Numbered from the stretch's first letter, positions 31,831 to 44,182 are shown. The stretch is DNA of 64,000 nucleotides from Chamaecyparis obtusa (GCA_027943335.1 BSBK01000760.1:2145001-2209000); one strand, 5' to 3'. Made by a program: numbers and translations. Notes: a model not told the origin generated them from the sequence alone.

Positions 31831-34079
31831 TAAGTCCTCTTTATGCATGTAGATTTTATCTTTTCCCTTTATGTCTCTTAATCTCAAAATGAAATTGTTA
31901 AGTCTTGAGTTATTCAGAGATTGGGCGACAAGTTTAGTGGCTTAACGACAAGGTGGTTATATCTTATTCTCCAAATGCTAGATAGTTAGTTTCTTTCATT
32001 TGGTGATTCGGTGAATCAAGCTTTCTCCAAGTCTCTCAATATCTGGCAGTAATATCTTAAAATTTTAGAGACTTGGTGAATATGGTTGTCTCTTAATCTC
32101 CAAGTACCGACGGTTAGTGGCCAAGCATTATGAGATTCAATGACAAGGTTAAGTGAGGCATTTGACAATTCAACGAAGGAAGGTTATCTCTAAATCTCAT
32201 GAAGTTATAATGTAGTTCTATTTCATTTGGAGATTCAATGATAAGTAAGTGACTTAATCTATGAAGGTTATCTCTGAATCTCATAAAGGTTAGTGCTAAG
32301 TTTGATATATGTAAGAAGAGAAATTTGACAACAATGTTAGGTCTTTCGGGCCTAGTCGGTAAGAAAAGAAAAATCTAATGATTGTTGGATGCTTAAAAAA
32401 AAAAGGTATCAAGGCAAGTGGGACTAGTATTTCAGGCCTAGTTGTTAAGAAGTGAAATATCTGACTTCCTTCTATAGAAAGATCAGATGAAGGGCGTGAA
32501 GCCTTGAAGGAAAGGTTCTAGAAAGTTACAAACCACGGGATCACGCCTGAGCACCATGTGTCTGGTCTGTTGAGTTAATAAAAAGGTGAGACCAGTGATA
32601 CCTTTTAATGTAGATCATAGGAATGGTTTTGATTTGACAACATGCATGAAGCCTTGATCATGAGCTACAACAAGTTTATTCATTGCGAGATCACATCTGT
32701 TTGACGTGTGTTTTGATTTGTAAGTGGGTCTGTAGGGTTTTAAAATAACAAAGAACCAATGGATGAAAGGAGGATCGATGGTGGGCATGAAGCCTTCATG
32801 AAAAGATGCTCAAATGATATTGATCATGGGATTGCAATAACCATCTGATTTTGTTTGATGAAGGTCAAATGAAGCGGTGGGTCCTCAGTGCTAGGTGTTG
32901 CTGATGTGCTTGCTCCTAATTGGTTGCTGAGGAGGGTGATGTGGAAAATCTTTTTTAAAGGATTTGTTGACTGTTCTACCAATTTATGTGTGCCATCTGA
33001 TATTCTAGGAAGATTTATGATCGATGACTATATTTTAAATGTGTTGATTAACCATTGTGGCTAGTTTTTTTAAAATTTTAAGGGTTTTTAACAGTTTTCA
33101 AGGGGTTTTGACAAAGGGAAAGAAATTCAAATCAGAGCTAAAATGGATATGGTCGGTCCAAATTTTAGCAGGTTTATGCCTCCACTACATAAAGAAGATG
33201 GTGACATCAAAGGTGTTTAGGAGTGGAAAGAAAATATGGATCATTTGCTGATTGGGTAGGATGCATTTCTAAATGATGATGGCACTTTGGACGTGAACAG
33301 TTTCATATTATTTTGGATGACATGCTCCAATTAGAAAATGATTACACCAGGTTGTTAATGATGCCAAGGCCATAACTAATTCTAGGTGGGATAAAGTAGA
33401 TGAAATAGTTACAGAGATCAAGGGAGTACACCTAGCCAATAGAGGAAGAAGTTGCATCTTGGGACAAGAACATGAAGCCCAAGAAGAAAAAGTTGGTAAC
33501 CATTGATTTAGAAGTAATAGAGGAAGACTGAATCACACATGACACCTGATCCTTGAGTATAGGGAGGGTAGTTATTAGAAGATAATAATGTAAGTTAGCC
33601 AGTAGGTGGCCATTATTTATGTAACAAATTAAACAATTACCTTGAAATATTTGCAGACAAAGGTGCCACCTATGAAGATTCACAATGAGTAGAAACTGAT
33701 TTTCTAACTTTCCTCTCCTTTTCTATCAATGATGTTATCTATTTTTTCTTTTTTACCTGTCACTATCCTAGCCATCTGAAGCTTGTTGCATCCTTTTCCT
33801 AAGGATTCCAAGATGGCTAGTAATGATATATATAGAAAGTTTTACTTTTTTAAGGAGGGTGGTGAAATTCATTTAGTAAGGAGAGTTATGTATCTGGTTT
33901 TTTTGTCTAAAGAGTTTTTGTCTTTGAATGTACTGATATAGGGAAATATCAATGAAAATGTATTGAAAAACCTTTGCAAATTTTTTTTGTCTTTTGATAT
34001 GAATATTGAGTTTTGTGGGTATTAAATTTGTAAGAAATCTTTAATACACCATTTACAAGGTAAATAGTGAGGTTAATCT
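31831..34079 (+). repeat. 3' LTR of element B, cut at its right end
   Basis: Matches 15936-18188 in order over its full length. It stops at 34079 inside the LTR, exactly where a copia LTR (element J) starts with TGTTAGG. The missing part, equal to about 18189-18689, is not found elsewhere in the window. Confidence 0.85.
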
Positions 34080-34757
34080 TGTTAGGATTAGGTAATACTG
34101 AGAGGAGGGTGAATCAATATTACAACACTTTAACTTAAACTTAAAAAAATTATAAATAAACCATAACAATTCTGAATTGAAATGAACATAAATGCACAAC
34201 ACACAACTCATGACACCATGATTTGTTTTTGAGGAAACCCCGACCAAGGGAAAACCCTGGTGGGGATGGTACCAACAACTATGCACTAAAATATTATATC
34301 CCTATTAGGAGATCTAGCCCTGTAAGGAGATGATTATTACATAGTACATTTTCTTTTTAGAGGAATACAAAACCCTGTTAGGCGATACAAACACCTCATT
34401 AAAGGTGGTGAGCATACAACACTTACAATCAAAATACTGTCTCAAAGAGTTCTCCAAAAAATGAACAATACAAGCACTTGCTATGCTTAGATAGTTCTAG
34501 TTATAGCTCTATTAAACACTGATCTTGCATATGCTCTCTGCTCTAAAATTCACATCATCATATCATCATCACAATCACTCTTATTGCTTCCACAAAACAT
34601 TCTATACTTATACAAACTATTCTATCTAGTCGGCTCTCAAAATACTTCACAAAACATAATAAATACTTATGCAAATAATCAACATAGAGTCAGTGATCAT
34701 ATATTACCAAAGTGTTAGCAATATAAAATATTTATCTAACTTAGCACGTTTCCATAT
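34080..34757 (-). repeat. J LTR, U5-side part
   Basis: Starts TGTTAGGATTAGG on the plus strand. It carries GAGAGGAGGGTGAATCA (34099-34115) and a GTGGGGATGGTACC word at 34260 whose pairing arm is decayed. CCCTRTTAGGAG-type motifs follow at 34300-34400. The closest relative is the F LTR. Element C splits it after CATAT. Confidence 0.75.
34753..34757. other. Target site duplication of C, left copy (CATAT)
   Basis: CATAT stands directly left of the C LTR start (TGTTACC) and again directly right of the second LTR end at 41390-41394. Exact 5-bp match. Confidence 0.9.
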
Positions 34758-36948
34758 TGTTACCAACTTTTCTTTCTCATCATTTGTTGGCTTTGGTGTT
34801 TTTCTTTCTTTTGAGTTATGTGAAGTAAGCGACATGTGTTGCAAAGTTGGTCCTCTCGTTGAACTACAAATCTTGAACTATCCTAGTTCAAAGTTCAAGG
34901 TTCAACCATCGGGTGTAAATTGTAACAAGCCTTGGGTGGTAGCCAGTCCATGCCTTTTATGATGCTTCATTTCTTTGTAACTATACTAAGGGGTAGTGCT
35001 TCAATTTCAACCATCCAGATTGATTCAAGATTCAAGGTTCAGGATTCAAAACATAGATTTACCTTTCAACACTGCATTTTCAATTTTGAGCACTAGAGTT
35101 TAAATATCCAAAATCAAAGTATAGATTTGAGTTTGATTTTGAAGTCAAAACATGAATTCAAAAGTTTAGAATAGTGAGGCGAACAGTTGAAAGATGCCAT
35201 TTAATGTGGAAAATTTTAGAGTGGAGGTTTTCCTCATTCTTGAGATCACTAGGTCTCATCTAGGAGACAATGACTTTATAGATATCAAATTCAAAGGAAA
35301 AAAATATGCAGCAAGAACTTGAGGATATAAAGATATTCATAAATCATATTGAAGGAATATATGCATGGGCTTATCAAATTGTAAAGCCCATTCTCATTCT
35401 GAATTTGATTTGAATTATCTCTTTATCAACTAATAGCATGGGAGAATATGTTCTCATTTCTGCAGTACAGAGGCATATCCAAAAGTTTATAAATCTTTCA
35501 TGATTGACCTTCCAATCTCATATGTGTTTTCATGGAGGTTAAAGTTGAAGGGAGAAAGCATAAAGTAATTCCCAATCAGTGAAGAATGGTCACAAAGTGC
35601 CAAGTTTGAAGCAAAGTGGATTGCATGCGAATTGCTTGATGAAATGCCTAACATTTAAATCCCTCTCAAATAGATGGTGAAACCTGATTAGGTAGGAGGT
35701 TGCATATGCAATATAGATATCTGAGAAGTATGAATAGTTCAAAATTTGGTGTAGTGTATTTGAGAGAAAAAGATGTGAAAGTCACTGAGAACAATAATTT
35801 GACAAGTCTGATTTTCTGACAGTCATATATACCGTCAAAAAGTAGCCCGTATCTTTTGACTCATATATTATTTTTACAATCTCTCTAGTCAAAATGTAGA
35901 AAGATAGGTTTGGACCAACATATTTGAGAACTAGCTTGATCCAACAGTTGAATAAAATGTTATGCCCCCCAGATGCACACCCATTTTTTCTATCATAATT
36001 TTTTTCATCCGCCCCATCATTAAAATGTTTTAATTTTTGGTTTGAGATATTCAAATGTCAATTGTCCAATTATCACTTAATATGTTAAGCTATATCTTTA
36101 TAAACTTTAAAATAATAGTTTATAAAGATATCATGTTTTAAAAAGAGAAAAACTTTGGGAATCAATGGAAAATATTATCAAGAATTAGTTATGGGATAAA
36201 AATTGAAAAGTTATGGGAAGTGAAAGAACAAGATGAAATTTTTCAAGAATCAATTAACTGGGAAAGGGGCTGAAGATTATTTATTGGAAGATCTTAATGA
36301 AACAGGGGTTCTTCTTTTCCAGCAGTCAGTTGGCAACAGGGGAGAGGGAGAATATTTTCTAAATTCTATATTTAAAACAAAGGATTGAAGGAGAGTTGAT
36401 ATTTTATTTTTGCAGAGCTAGTCTTTTTGTGCAAAGATATGATGATCAGTTGGTCATTATATTAAGCAGCTAAGAATAAAATAGATTTTGTATATCTAAA
36501 TCTATAGGTTTTGGTGTATGATTTTCTTGATTGAAATAAATCTATGGGTGATTCCAGTCATTCTTAGATGTTGTTTTGCCTCTCTTTTCCAAGATTACAA
36601 ATGTATTACAAGATGTTAAATTCTCCTTTACTTCTTTGTTTTAGGGAGATCAAATGAGTGATTTGTTGGTTATTCATTCATTTCTTTCTAAGCTTTTAAA
36701 TCTGTTTATCACATTCATTTCATAGTGATGACATAATGTTAGGCTGCCTTTGTGTCTTCTGGTTAAAGACATATTTAGTTTTTAATTCATTGTAAATCTT
36801 TCTAAGAAGGAGTTGTACCTCTCAATTCAGAGGAAGATTATCAATTCAATGATAACCTGTCCAACTGTTAGTGCTGTTTGTTCTTCTTTTTGGTCATTTG
36901 GAGTTAAGTTATTTATTTATTTTTTAAGGACAAATTTGTTTACTAACA
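34758..36948 (+). repeat. 5' LTR of element C
   Basis: TGTTACC...CTAACA, 2191 bp; pairs with 39198-41389. In the first 255 bp I count about 22 differences by eye, mostly transitions; later parts look closer. No gene is assigned inside. Confidence 0.92.
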
Positions 36949-36954
36949 GATTTT

Positions 36955-36973
36955 TGGCAATGCCATTGGGGAA
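36955..36973 (+). other. PBS-like site of element C
   Basis: TTGGCAATGCCATTGGGGA lies 6 bp after the LTR end. It resembles the TGGCGCCGTTGCCGGGGA site (tRNA-Asp) of many Athila/Tat-group elements at about 10 of 18 positions; most differences could be decay at C and G. A further TTGGCGACTCCG word occurs at 37043. Confidence 0.4.
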
Positions 36974-37139
36974 ATGGAAATGAAAGATCAATATTTTCTT
37001 TTCTCAGTAAAAAATTCTATTATTATCTCAGTGTAAAAGAGATTGGCGACTCCGTGTTATAATTTTTAGAATATTTTTGTTAATAAGAGTCCAATGTATT
37101 ATGGCATTAGTTTCAACCCAGCCATGAAGACCCCAGTTT

Positions 37140-37775
37140 GGGCCTCTTGCTCTATCATTACATTCAACCCTACCTAAAAGGCCAAAAGAGTATATTCCTA
37201 CATTTGCTGGAAATAAAAATAAATGCCCAGAAGATCACATTAAAGCATTCAGTGTTGCCTGTAGTATTCTTGGTGTACTGGAAGAAAATGTCTATGTGAG
37301 ATTATTTGTTGGAAGCCTAATTGGTGAAGCTGTAGATTGGTTTCAGAATTTACAAAGTGGATGCATTACCTGTTGGAATGATCTAGAGGTAAAATTCCTT
37401 GATAGATTTGGATCTGCAGTTGATATAGGTGAATTATTAGTAAATTTTGTGCAAATCAAGATAGAGGAAAATTAATCTATGAGAAGTTTCATTGACAGAT
37501 TTAATAGATGTGTTGGTAAAATGCCTCAAGCAAGTCAACCAACTAAAAATAATCAGTTATCTATTTTTATTGCTGCATTGCAAACTGAGATCAAATTTTT
37601 GTTAAGGCAAAAGAAATTACAAAATTTAAAAGATGCTCAAGGGGAAGTTGTGGAAATAGATGATTTTATGACTTTGAGTGGAATAAAGTGTGTAGATATA
37701 TCTCAATCAAAAATTTATCTTTGTGACCAAATGTATATCCAAGGAAAATCCCTTTACAAAGGAAACCTTTCATGA
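37140..37775 (+). pseudogene. gag: gag of element C
   Basis: A capsid-type gag domain in one frame, broken by a TAA at 37473-37475. Blocks: PTFAGNKNKCPEDHIKAF, VRLFVGSLIGEAVDWFQNLQ, WNDLEVKFLDRFG, then after the stop MRSFIDRFNRCVGKMPQAS, LSIFIAALQTEIKFLLRQKK and LQNLKDAQGEVVEIDDF. No zinc knuckle is seen. It would make particle protein, the only recognisable gene of C. Confidence 0.85.
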
Positions 37776-37816
37776 AAGTAGTGCAACCAACACAATTTAT
37801 TTCTTGTTTCTAAAAC

Positions 37817-38947
37817 TTGAGTATTTTTAATGATCAAGACTTCCAATCAGTTCTCGTGATTGAAAATAATCCTTCTAGTGTTGCTAGAATACATTATTTA
37901 CATGTTGATCATGAGGATGCATTAAAAAATGTGTATGACCATACTACACTATTAGAAAACTCATTAACATACCCACATGCACCGTCCATTGAGAAAAGAT
38001 CCAATGATGGAATATTGTATGCAAGATTTCCTGAAAGCATTTCCTTTTAAGATTTTGAGTCTTTCACATTTGATGTCATTAATAATTCTCCAGCAAGTAA
38101 TGATGATCAGATTGATATGACAGAGCAACAAAAGAAAGTAGTTGGATATGAAAATTTAAATGAAAGTTTGTTGGAAACTATTTTTTTTATAGATTTTTAG
38201 GCCTTTACATTTTCTAATGCATTTCTAGCAAGTAATTTTAATCATGGTGGTATGATGGAGTAGAAAGAACAAGAAATGTATAGTGAAAATAAGATAGAAG
38301 ATATCTTGCATATTGATATACATGCAGATTTTGAGTCTTTTCAGTTTGATTGCATGCAAGATAATAATGAGTTTTTACAGTCCAAGGTATTGAAGGATCA
38401 TGAGAGATCTTATGAAGAGAAAGATGATGAAAACTCATTTGCTTCCCAAATGACACCACATACACAATCTAAATTCGAGATATTCAAGTTTGATTATGAA
38501 GATGAGTTGCTTGATAGTAATCCCATGGTGGAATCATTTTGTTCTGATGTTGACCTTGTTAATGCATCCTTGGAAAACAAGTTTCAAATAAATTCATATT
38601 CAGATTTCAAAAGAAGCATTCTTGCAGATCATCCTTTCACTCTTGAAGAATGTTATCCTATCAAATTCCTAACTTGTTTTTCTAACATTCATATGGGAGG
38701 CATTGGTTTTCTTGGTACAAATAAGCTCATTGAATATGGTGTCAGCACATTGCAACCAGAAATCTATGATGAAACATGGCTCTTTGGGAGTGAGTCTTTA
38801 CTTACAAAGTTCCTACACACTATTCATTTGTTTTCCAATATTGGAGAGATTGCAAGATGGAAACTGGTACATGTTGCTTCACATGCATGCATCCCATTAT
38901 TTAGGAAAGGTTCATTCTTTTCGCAGCATGTGAACGGTTTTGTGTAA
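37817..38947 (+). pseudogene. ORF2 of element C (unknown, repeat-bearing)
   Basis: One frame, a different one from gag, covers about 377 codons with only three internal stops (near 38048, 38199 and 38262). The last 223 codons (38276-38947) are open to the natural end. The protein is acidic and rich in Asp, Glu, Ser and Phe. A motif DFESFTFD recurs as DFQAFTFS and DFESFQFD near 38053, 38197 and 38329, about every 45-48 codons. No signal peptide, membrane segment or enzyme motif is visible. It ends about 250 bp before the 3' LTR. It could be a gag extension or an accessory protein. Confidence 0.6.
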
Positions 38948-39197
38948 GTAATCTTTTCCCTAGTTCTCGTGGTGGGAGTTTCCTACCTGTGTACATACTT
39001 GTAAATAAGTTTGGCTTGGCTATTTTTTGTTGTGCTAGTATTTTTTGTGTGTTTCTCTTCTTTCCCCCTCCCCCTCTACATGCAACTCCCTATAATCAGC
39101 TTTTACTCCATTTCTCAATGGCTAGGCACTACTCTTTCTTCACCAGAGATGCTAGATTCCTTCGTCCTCAAGAGTCCTTGTCCCCAATCAGAGCCAT

Positions 39198-41389
39198 TAT
39201 TACCACCTTTTCTTTCTCATCATTTTTTGGCTTCCGTGTTTTTCTTTCTTTTGATTTATGTGAAGTAAGTGACATGTGTTGCAAAGTTGGTCCTCCTGTT
39301 GAACTACAAATCTTGAACTATCTTAGTTCAAATTTTAAGGTTCAATCGTCGGGTGTAAATTGTAATAAGCCTTGGGTGATAGCCAGTCCATTCCTTTTAT
39401 GATGCTTCATTTATTTGTAATTTTACTAAGGGGCAGTGCTTCTATTTCAAGCATCCAACATTATTCAAGATTCAAGGTTTAGGATTTGAAACATAGATTT
39501 ACCTTTCAACACTGCAATTTCAAGTTTGAGCACTAGAGTTTAAATATCCAAAGTCAAAGTATAGATTTGAGTTTGATTTTGAAGTCAAACATGAATTCAA
39601 AAGTTCATAATAGTGAGGTGAATAGTTGAAAGATGCCATTTAATGTGGAAAATTTTAGAGTGGAGGTTTTCCTCATTCTTGAGATCACTAGGTCTCATCT
39701 AGGAGACAATGACTTTATAGATATCAAATTCAAAGGAATCAAATATGCAGCAATAACTTGAGGATATAGAGATATTATTAAATCCTATTGAAGGAATATA
39801 TGCATGGGCTTATCAAATTGTAAAGCCCTTTCTCATTCTAAATCTAACTTGAATTATCTCTTAATCAACTAATAGCTTGGGAGAATATGTTGTCATTCCT
39901 GCAGTATAGAGGCATATCCAAAAGTTTATAAATCTCTCATGATTGACCTTCCAATATTATATGTGTTGTCATGGAGGTTAAATTTGAAGAGAGAAAGCAT
40001 AAAGTAATCCCTAATTAGTGAAGAATGGTCACAAAGTGCCAAGTTTGAAGCAGAGTGGACTGCATGTCAATTGCTTGATGAAATGCCTAACATTTAAATC
40101 CCTCTCGAATAGATGGTGAAACTTGATCAAGTAGGAGGTTGCATATGCATTATAGATATCTGAGAAGTATGAATAGTTTAAATTTTGGTGTAGTGTATTT
40201 GAGAGCAGAAGATGTGAAAGTCACTAAGAACAATATTTCGGCAAGTCTGATTTTCTAACAGTCATATATACCCTCACAAAGTAGCCCTTATCTTTTGACT
40301 CGTATATTATTTTTGCAATCTCTCTAGTCAAAATGTAGAAAGATAGGTTTGGACCAAATTTTTTGAGAATGAACTTGATCCAATGGTTGACTAAAAAGTT
40401 ATGTCCCCCACATGGACATCCATGTTTTTCTATCATAATTTTTTTCGTCCGCCCCAACATTAAAATGTTTTAATTTTTGTTTTCACATATTCAAATGTCA
40501 GTTGTCCAATTATCATTTAATATGTTAAGCTATATCTTAATAAACTTTAAAATATATAGTTTATAAAGATATCATGTTTTAAAAAGAGAAAAACTTTGGG
40601 AACCAATGGAAAATATTTTCAAGAATCAGTTATGGGATAAAAATTGAAAAGTTATAGGAAGTGAAAGAACAAGATGAAATTTTTCAAGAATCAATTAACT
40701 GGGAAAGGGGCTGAAGATTATTTATTGGAAGATATTAATGAAGTAGGGGTTCTTCTTTTCCAGTAGTTTGTTGGCAACAGGGGAGAGGGAGAACATTTTC
40801 TGAATTCTTTATTTACAACAGAGGATTGAAGGAGACTTGATATTTTATTTTTGCAGAGCTGGTCTTTCTGTGAAAATATATGATGATCAGTTGGTCATTA
40901 TATTAAGCATCAAAGAATAAAATAGATTTTGTATATCTAAATCTGTAGGTTTTGGTGTATGATTTTCTTGATTGAAATAAATCTATGGGTGATTCCAGTC
41001 ATTCTTAGATGTTGTTTTGCCTCTCTTTTCCAAGATTACAAATGTATTACAAGATGTTAAATTCTCCTTTAATTCTTTGTTTTAGGGAGATAAGATGAGT
41101 GATTTTTTGGTTATTCATTCATTTCTTTCTAAGCTTTTAAATCTATTTATCACATTCATTTCATAGTGATGAGATAATGTTAGGCTACCTCCGTGTCTTC
41201 TAGTTAAAGACATATTTAGTTTTTAATTCATTGTAAATCTTTCTAAGAGGGAGTTGTACCTCTCAATTCAGAGGAAGATTATGAATTCAATGGTAACCTA
41301 TCCAACTATTAGTGTTGTTTGTTCTTCTTTATGGGCATTTAGAGTTAAGTTATTTATTTATTTTTAAAGGAAAAATTTGTTTACTAACA
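39198..41389 (+). repeat. 3' LTR of element C
   Basis: TATTACC...CTAACA, 2192 bp, paired with 34758-36948 over its full length; followed by the CATAT target duplication at 41390-41394. The first TG has become TA. Confidence 0.92.
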
Positions 41390-41682
41390 CATATCAGCTA
41401 ACCTTTCCTTTATCGTCATGACTTCTCATGTGCCTTTTTTAACTAATTCTCTATCTTCACATACCTTCACAACACCATATCTTACTGATTTGATCACCAA
41501 AACACATGAGACCTGAACTGAAGATCCTACATATCTTAAAATGCCTTCTACTAACTTCTCAAGCCATAATACATCATACATTATCATTGCTAACCAAAAT
41601 GGTGTATCACTCCAACATAAGTGTTGCCATAAATGACAACCCTTAAGTGATACCTAGTGCTCCAAAATATTACTTTCAAACA
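41390..41682 (-). repeat. J LTR, U3-side part
   Basis: The rest of the J LTR after element C. On the plus strand it ends TTTCAAACA at 41682, so on the minus strand J's LTR starts TGTTTGAAAG. It is directly followed by the J polypurine tract. Confidence 0.7.
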
Positions 41683-41900
41683 ATCTCTCCCTTTGGCATT
41701 GATGGAAACACTTAGTGAAAAATGACTAAGTGTCAAAAGCACTTCTTTCTACTATATACATAGAACTTTTCTTTTCTTTTCTCTTTTCTTCTTTTATATA
41801 TATATATATTTCTATATTTCTTTTTCTTCTTCTTACTTTTTCTCTTTTCTACCTTTCTTCTTTTGCTCTCTTCTCTTCCTCTCCCTTTGACTTCAATGGC
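41683..41900 (-). other. J polypurine tracts and purine-rich spacer
   Basis: The minus strand reads CCATCAATGCCAAAGGGAGAGAT just before the LTR (CCATCAATGCC, then AAAGGGAGAGAT). A second tract (CATTGAAGTCAAAGGGAGAG) lies near 41879-41898. Between them, 41743-41880 is almost pure pyrimidine on the plus strand with a short TA run near 41797-41810. Confidence 0.65.
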
Positions 41901-41985
41901 AAAGGTACTTGCAAAATTTCAAAATTTCTAAGCACAAAAAGACTTAGTGCTTACTTACTAGATTTAGAATATCTTGGAAGGAATC

Positions 41986-44150
41986 TTACAAGGTCTTTAC
42001 TTCCTCTTCCCATGACTTAATCAAGAGTTCACTGACATGGATTAGTCCATTCAATGCATAGGATGTTGTTTTTTCTACCTTCAACTCTGTGGGTATAGAC
42101 ATAGATTCTTCTATTTTCTCCATCTCTGAGAGATGAGCTTCAAGCATAGATAGCTTAGGAGTTATTAAACTCTTCAGTAAACTGAATATGTCTACCACTC
42201 TCCCTTTCTTATCCATTTCTACCATAGTTTGTGAATATGTTTCACAACTATCCATCAAGCTGTCAAGGGTAGCCCTATCCTTGGCTATGATATCTTCAAT
42301 TTTCTTCACATGTCTAAAATGATTTATACAATGACTGTATATTTTTCTTTATTGTGCTACACAAATCGTAGCCTTAAGTATAGTTTCTTTGAGAATGTCC
42401 AAGTCCCATGAGATGGACTTAAAAACTTCTTTCAACTTCTTCTCCAAAAATCTCTTCTCTGCCTTATTCTCTACAGTCTTCAATAGTGACTCAAGGTGAT
42501 TGTCAAAGCTGTCCTATACCATGCCTAGGTTCTCTGCCTCATCCTTACCCTGATAAGTAATAGGTGTAGGGAGTAATTTATTTACTGTCTCCACTACACT
42601 AGCTATTACCTTGACTCTTTTATCTCCTTTTTTGTATTGATCTTTCCTTAGCCTTAGAAAAAGGCATCAAAGATAGCCTCATGAGCTCATCCTCATCCAT
42701 GTTCTCTACATATGCACTCATTGGTTTGGCCATACTTTCTAAAAATAGAGTAGATGAGTTGTCAGGTTCTTTCTTTTGCTCCACTCTTACCTCAACTACT
42801 TTCTCTACTCTAGTCTCTTCTATATTCCTTTCTTCTTGTTGTATTTCCTTCTCTTGTATCTTCTCTTCCTGTTTATCCTCTATTTTCTCTTGCTCTATCT
42901 TCTCTTCTTCACCTGTCATCGCACTATCTAAGTTGTCAAGAAATGGATCATTTACATCATGTGAACTGTCAACGATCACAGGCACACCAGAGACAAAGAA
43001 GTCTGGTTGCATGCTAGCCTCACTTGCTTGTTCACTTACTTTTGCTATCTTGGAACTTTCTCCCAATCTGAAAGGTGTAGGCTTGGTGACCTTGGGAGGT
43101 GAAGTCTTCTTCGACATATCACTTATTAGGATTTGATCCAGTGTGTTGTGAGTGTCCTCTATTACTTCATCATATTTACTTGCCATTATTTTAACCAATC
43201 TAGCCTTGGTCCTCAACAAGGGATCCAATTATTTTATTATCATCTCCCTTTCTTCTATTGAGACAATAGGTAACATGTCCTCAATAGCCTTGTTCCTAAT
43301 GTTTTTATCTTTGGACTAATCCAACTATTTCCTAATCTCTAACTTTCTATGTAGTTCCTAATTAGGAATGCTTCCTTCAATTTCTAGGAAGTTTTTCTTG
43401 AAAACTAACAAGTGTTCAATTATAGTATCCTCAATAATTGCTTGATTTTCAGGGTCATATCTCTCATAATATCTATCTACTATCCTCAGATTTCAATCTG
43501 TTATCACTCTCTTTTGTAGATTCTGAATGTCTGGCTTCCATAGGTCTTGTGGCCTCTTCTATACTTTTTCTTCTTCCTTATCAATTACTTTGTCTTCTTT
43601 TTTTTTCATTTCCACTTCTACCCCTTTTTCCTTAGGGATTCTTTGCTTGGTATATCTTGTAGATCTTTGAGGAATATTTGTAGGTACAATTTATTCTACA
43701 GTCTTCTCATGTGTAGAAGATAAATCAATTATGTTTGGTGTATGACTTACTATCTTCTCATCTTTAGAGGGAGTAGGTGCATAAATAGCCATGTTGTAAG
43801 ATGCTTCTGTCATCTTAGTGCTTATGTTTAATACCTACTCCCTACTAATTCCTACCTTCACAGTAACGTCCTCAACAATTTTACTAATCTTTCTTTTCCT
43901 TGTCACTTTTTCCTATTCTTCTTTTATTTTTTTAGACTTCTCCCTATATGTTCCCCATCTCTCCTTAATAGGGTATATTTATGCTGCCAATATATGCTCT
44001 AATTGAATAGTTAAGATCTCAGAACTAAATTCATACCCCATAGGGTAACACCATTTCTTCCTAGGTTCCATTGCCTCAAAACATACATAATCAGTTTCAA
44101 TCATGGAATAGATAGTGTCCTTATACTTCTCAATTAGATATTCAGATATC
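41986..44150 (-). pseudogene. Long coiled-coil ORF of J at the env-like position
   Basis: A minus-strand coding remnant of roughly 720 codons that ends about 300 bp before J's LTR. Open parts are 42620-43228 (202 codons) and 41986-42309. From its N-terminal side come SEYLIEKYKDTIS and CFEAMEPRKKW, YEFSSEILTIQLEHILAA, a basic part, then LRTKARLVKIMASKYDEVIE. A very acidic Glu/Lys coiled coil follows (EEKIEQEKIEDKQEEKIQEK), and a second coiled-coil part with LDSLMDSCETYSQTMVEMDK. SIRE-type copia elements carry an env-like ORF here. No membrane segment or enzyme motif is visible, so the function is unknown. Confidence 0.6.
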
Positions 44151-44182
44151 CTATACCTTTCCTATTAGAAAGTTGACTATAT

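Larger units (their letters stand above)
15936..34079 (+). mobile_element. B: Tat-like Ty3/gypsy element, interrupted
   Basis: A large plus-strand element with about 2.7-kb LTRs, PBS-like sites, gag, protease, an archaeal-type RNase H placed before the reverse transcriptase, RT, RNase H, integrase and a 3' LTR. A TRIM sits between RT and RNase H (24051-24382) and copia element P sits in the integrase (25088-30392). The 3' LTR breaks off at 34079 where the LTR of copia element J begins. Left neighbour is element I. Placement in the Tat group is based on the dual RNase H and the long gag-side region, and is an inference. Confidence 0.8.
34758..41389 (+). mobile_element. C: gag-only Ty3/gypsy element with 2.19-kb LTRs
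   Basis: 5' LTR 34758-36948, 2.25-kb internal part, 3' LTR 39198-41389, exact target duplication CATAT. The internal part has a PBS-like site, a gag gene and a second ORF of unknown function. There is no protease, RT, RNase H or integrase, so C must have been moved by a relative's enzymes, like the TR-GAG or LARD class of non-autonomous elements. It sits inside the LTR of copia element J. Confidence 0.92.
34080..44182 (-). mobile_element. J: SIRE-like Ty1/copia element 3' half, minus strand
   Basis: Plus-strand coordinates: an LTR (34080-34757 and 41390-41682) split by gypsy element C, followed by 3' internal sequence on the minus strand up to 44182. There copia element G cuts it off. The internal part holds purine tracts and a long coiled-coil ORF at the env-like position. 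The 5' LTR, gag and pol are not in the window. The LTR U5 side closely resembles that of element F. Confidence 0.75.

Noticed and set aside
35782..36054. Antisense open frames inside both C LTRs (35782-36054 and 40224-40460) with similar proteins
   Set aside because: The two proteins resemble each other only because the LTRs are copies. Many differences change amino acids, there is no known domain, and the frame starts differ.
37817..38947. C ORF2 as an envelope gene
   Set aside because: No signal peptide, membrane segment or cleavage site can be seen.
42681..43136. 151-codon Ser/Cys-rich plus-strand frame
   Set aside because: Shadow of the acidic coiled coil on the minus strand of J.
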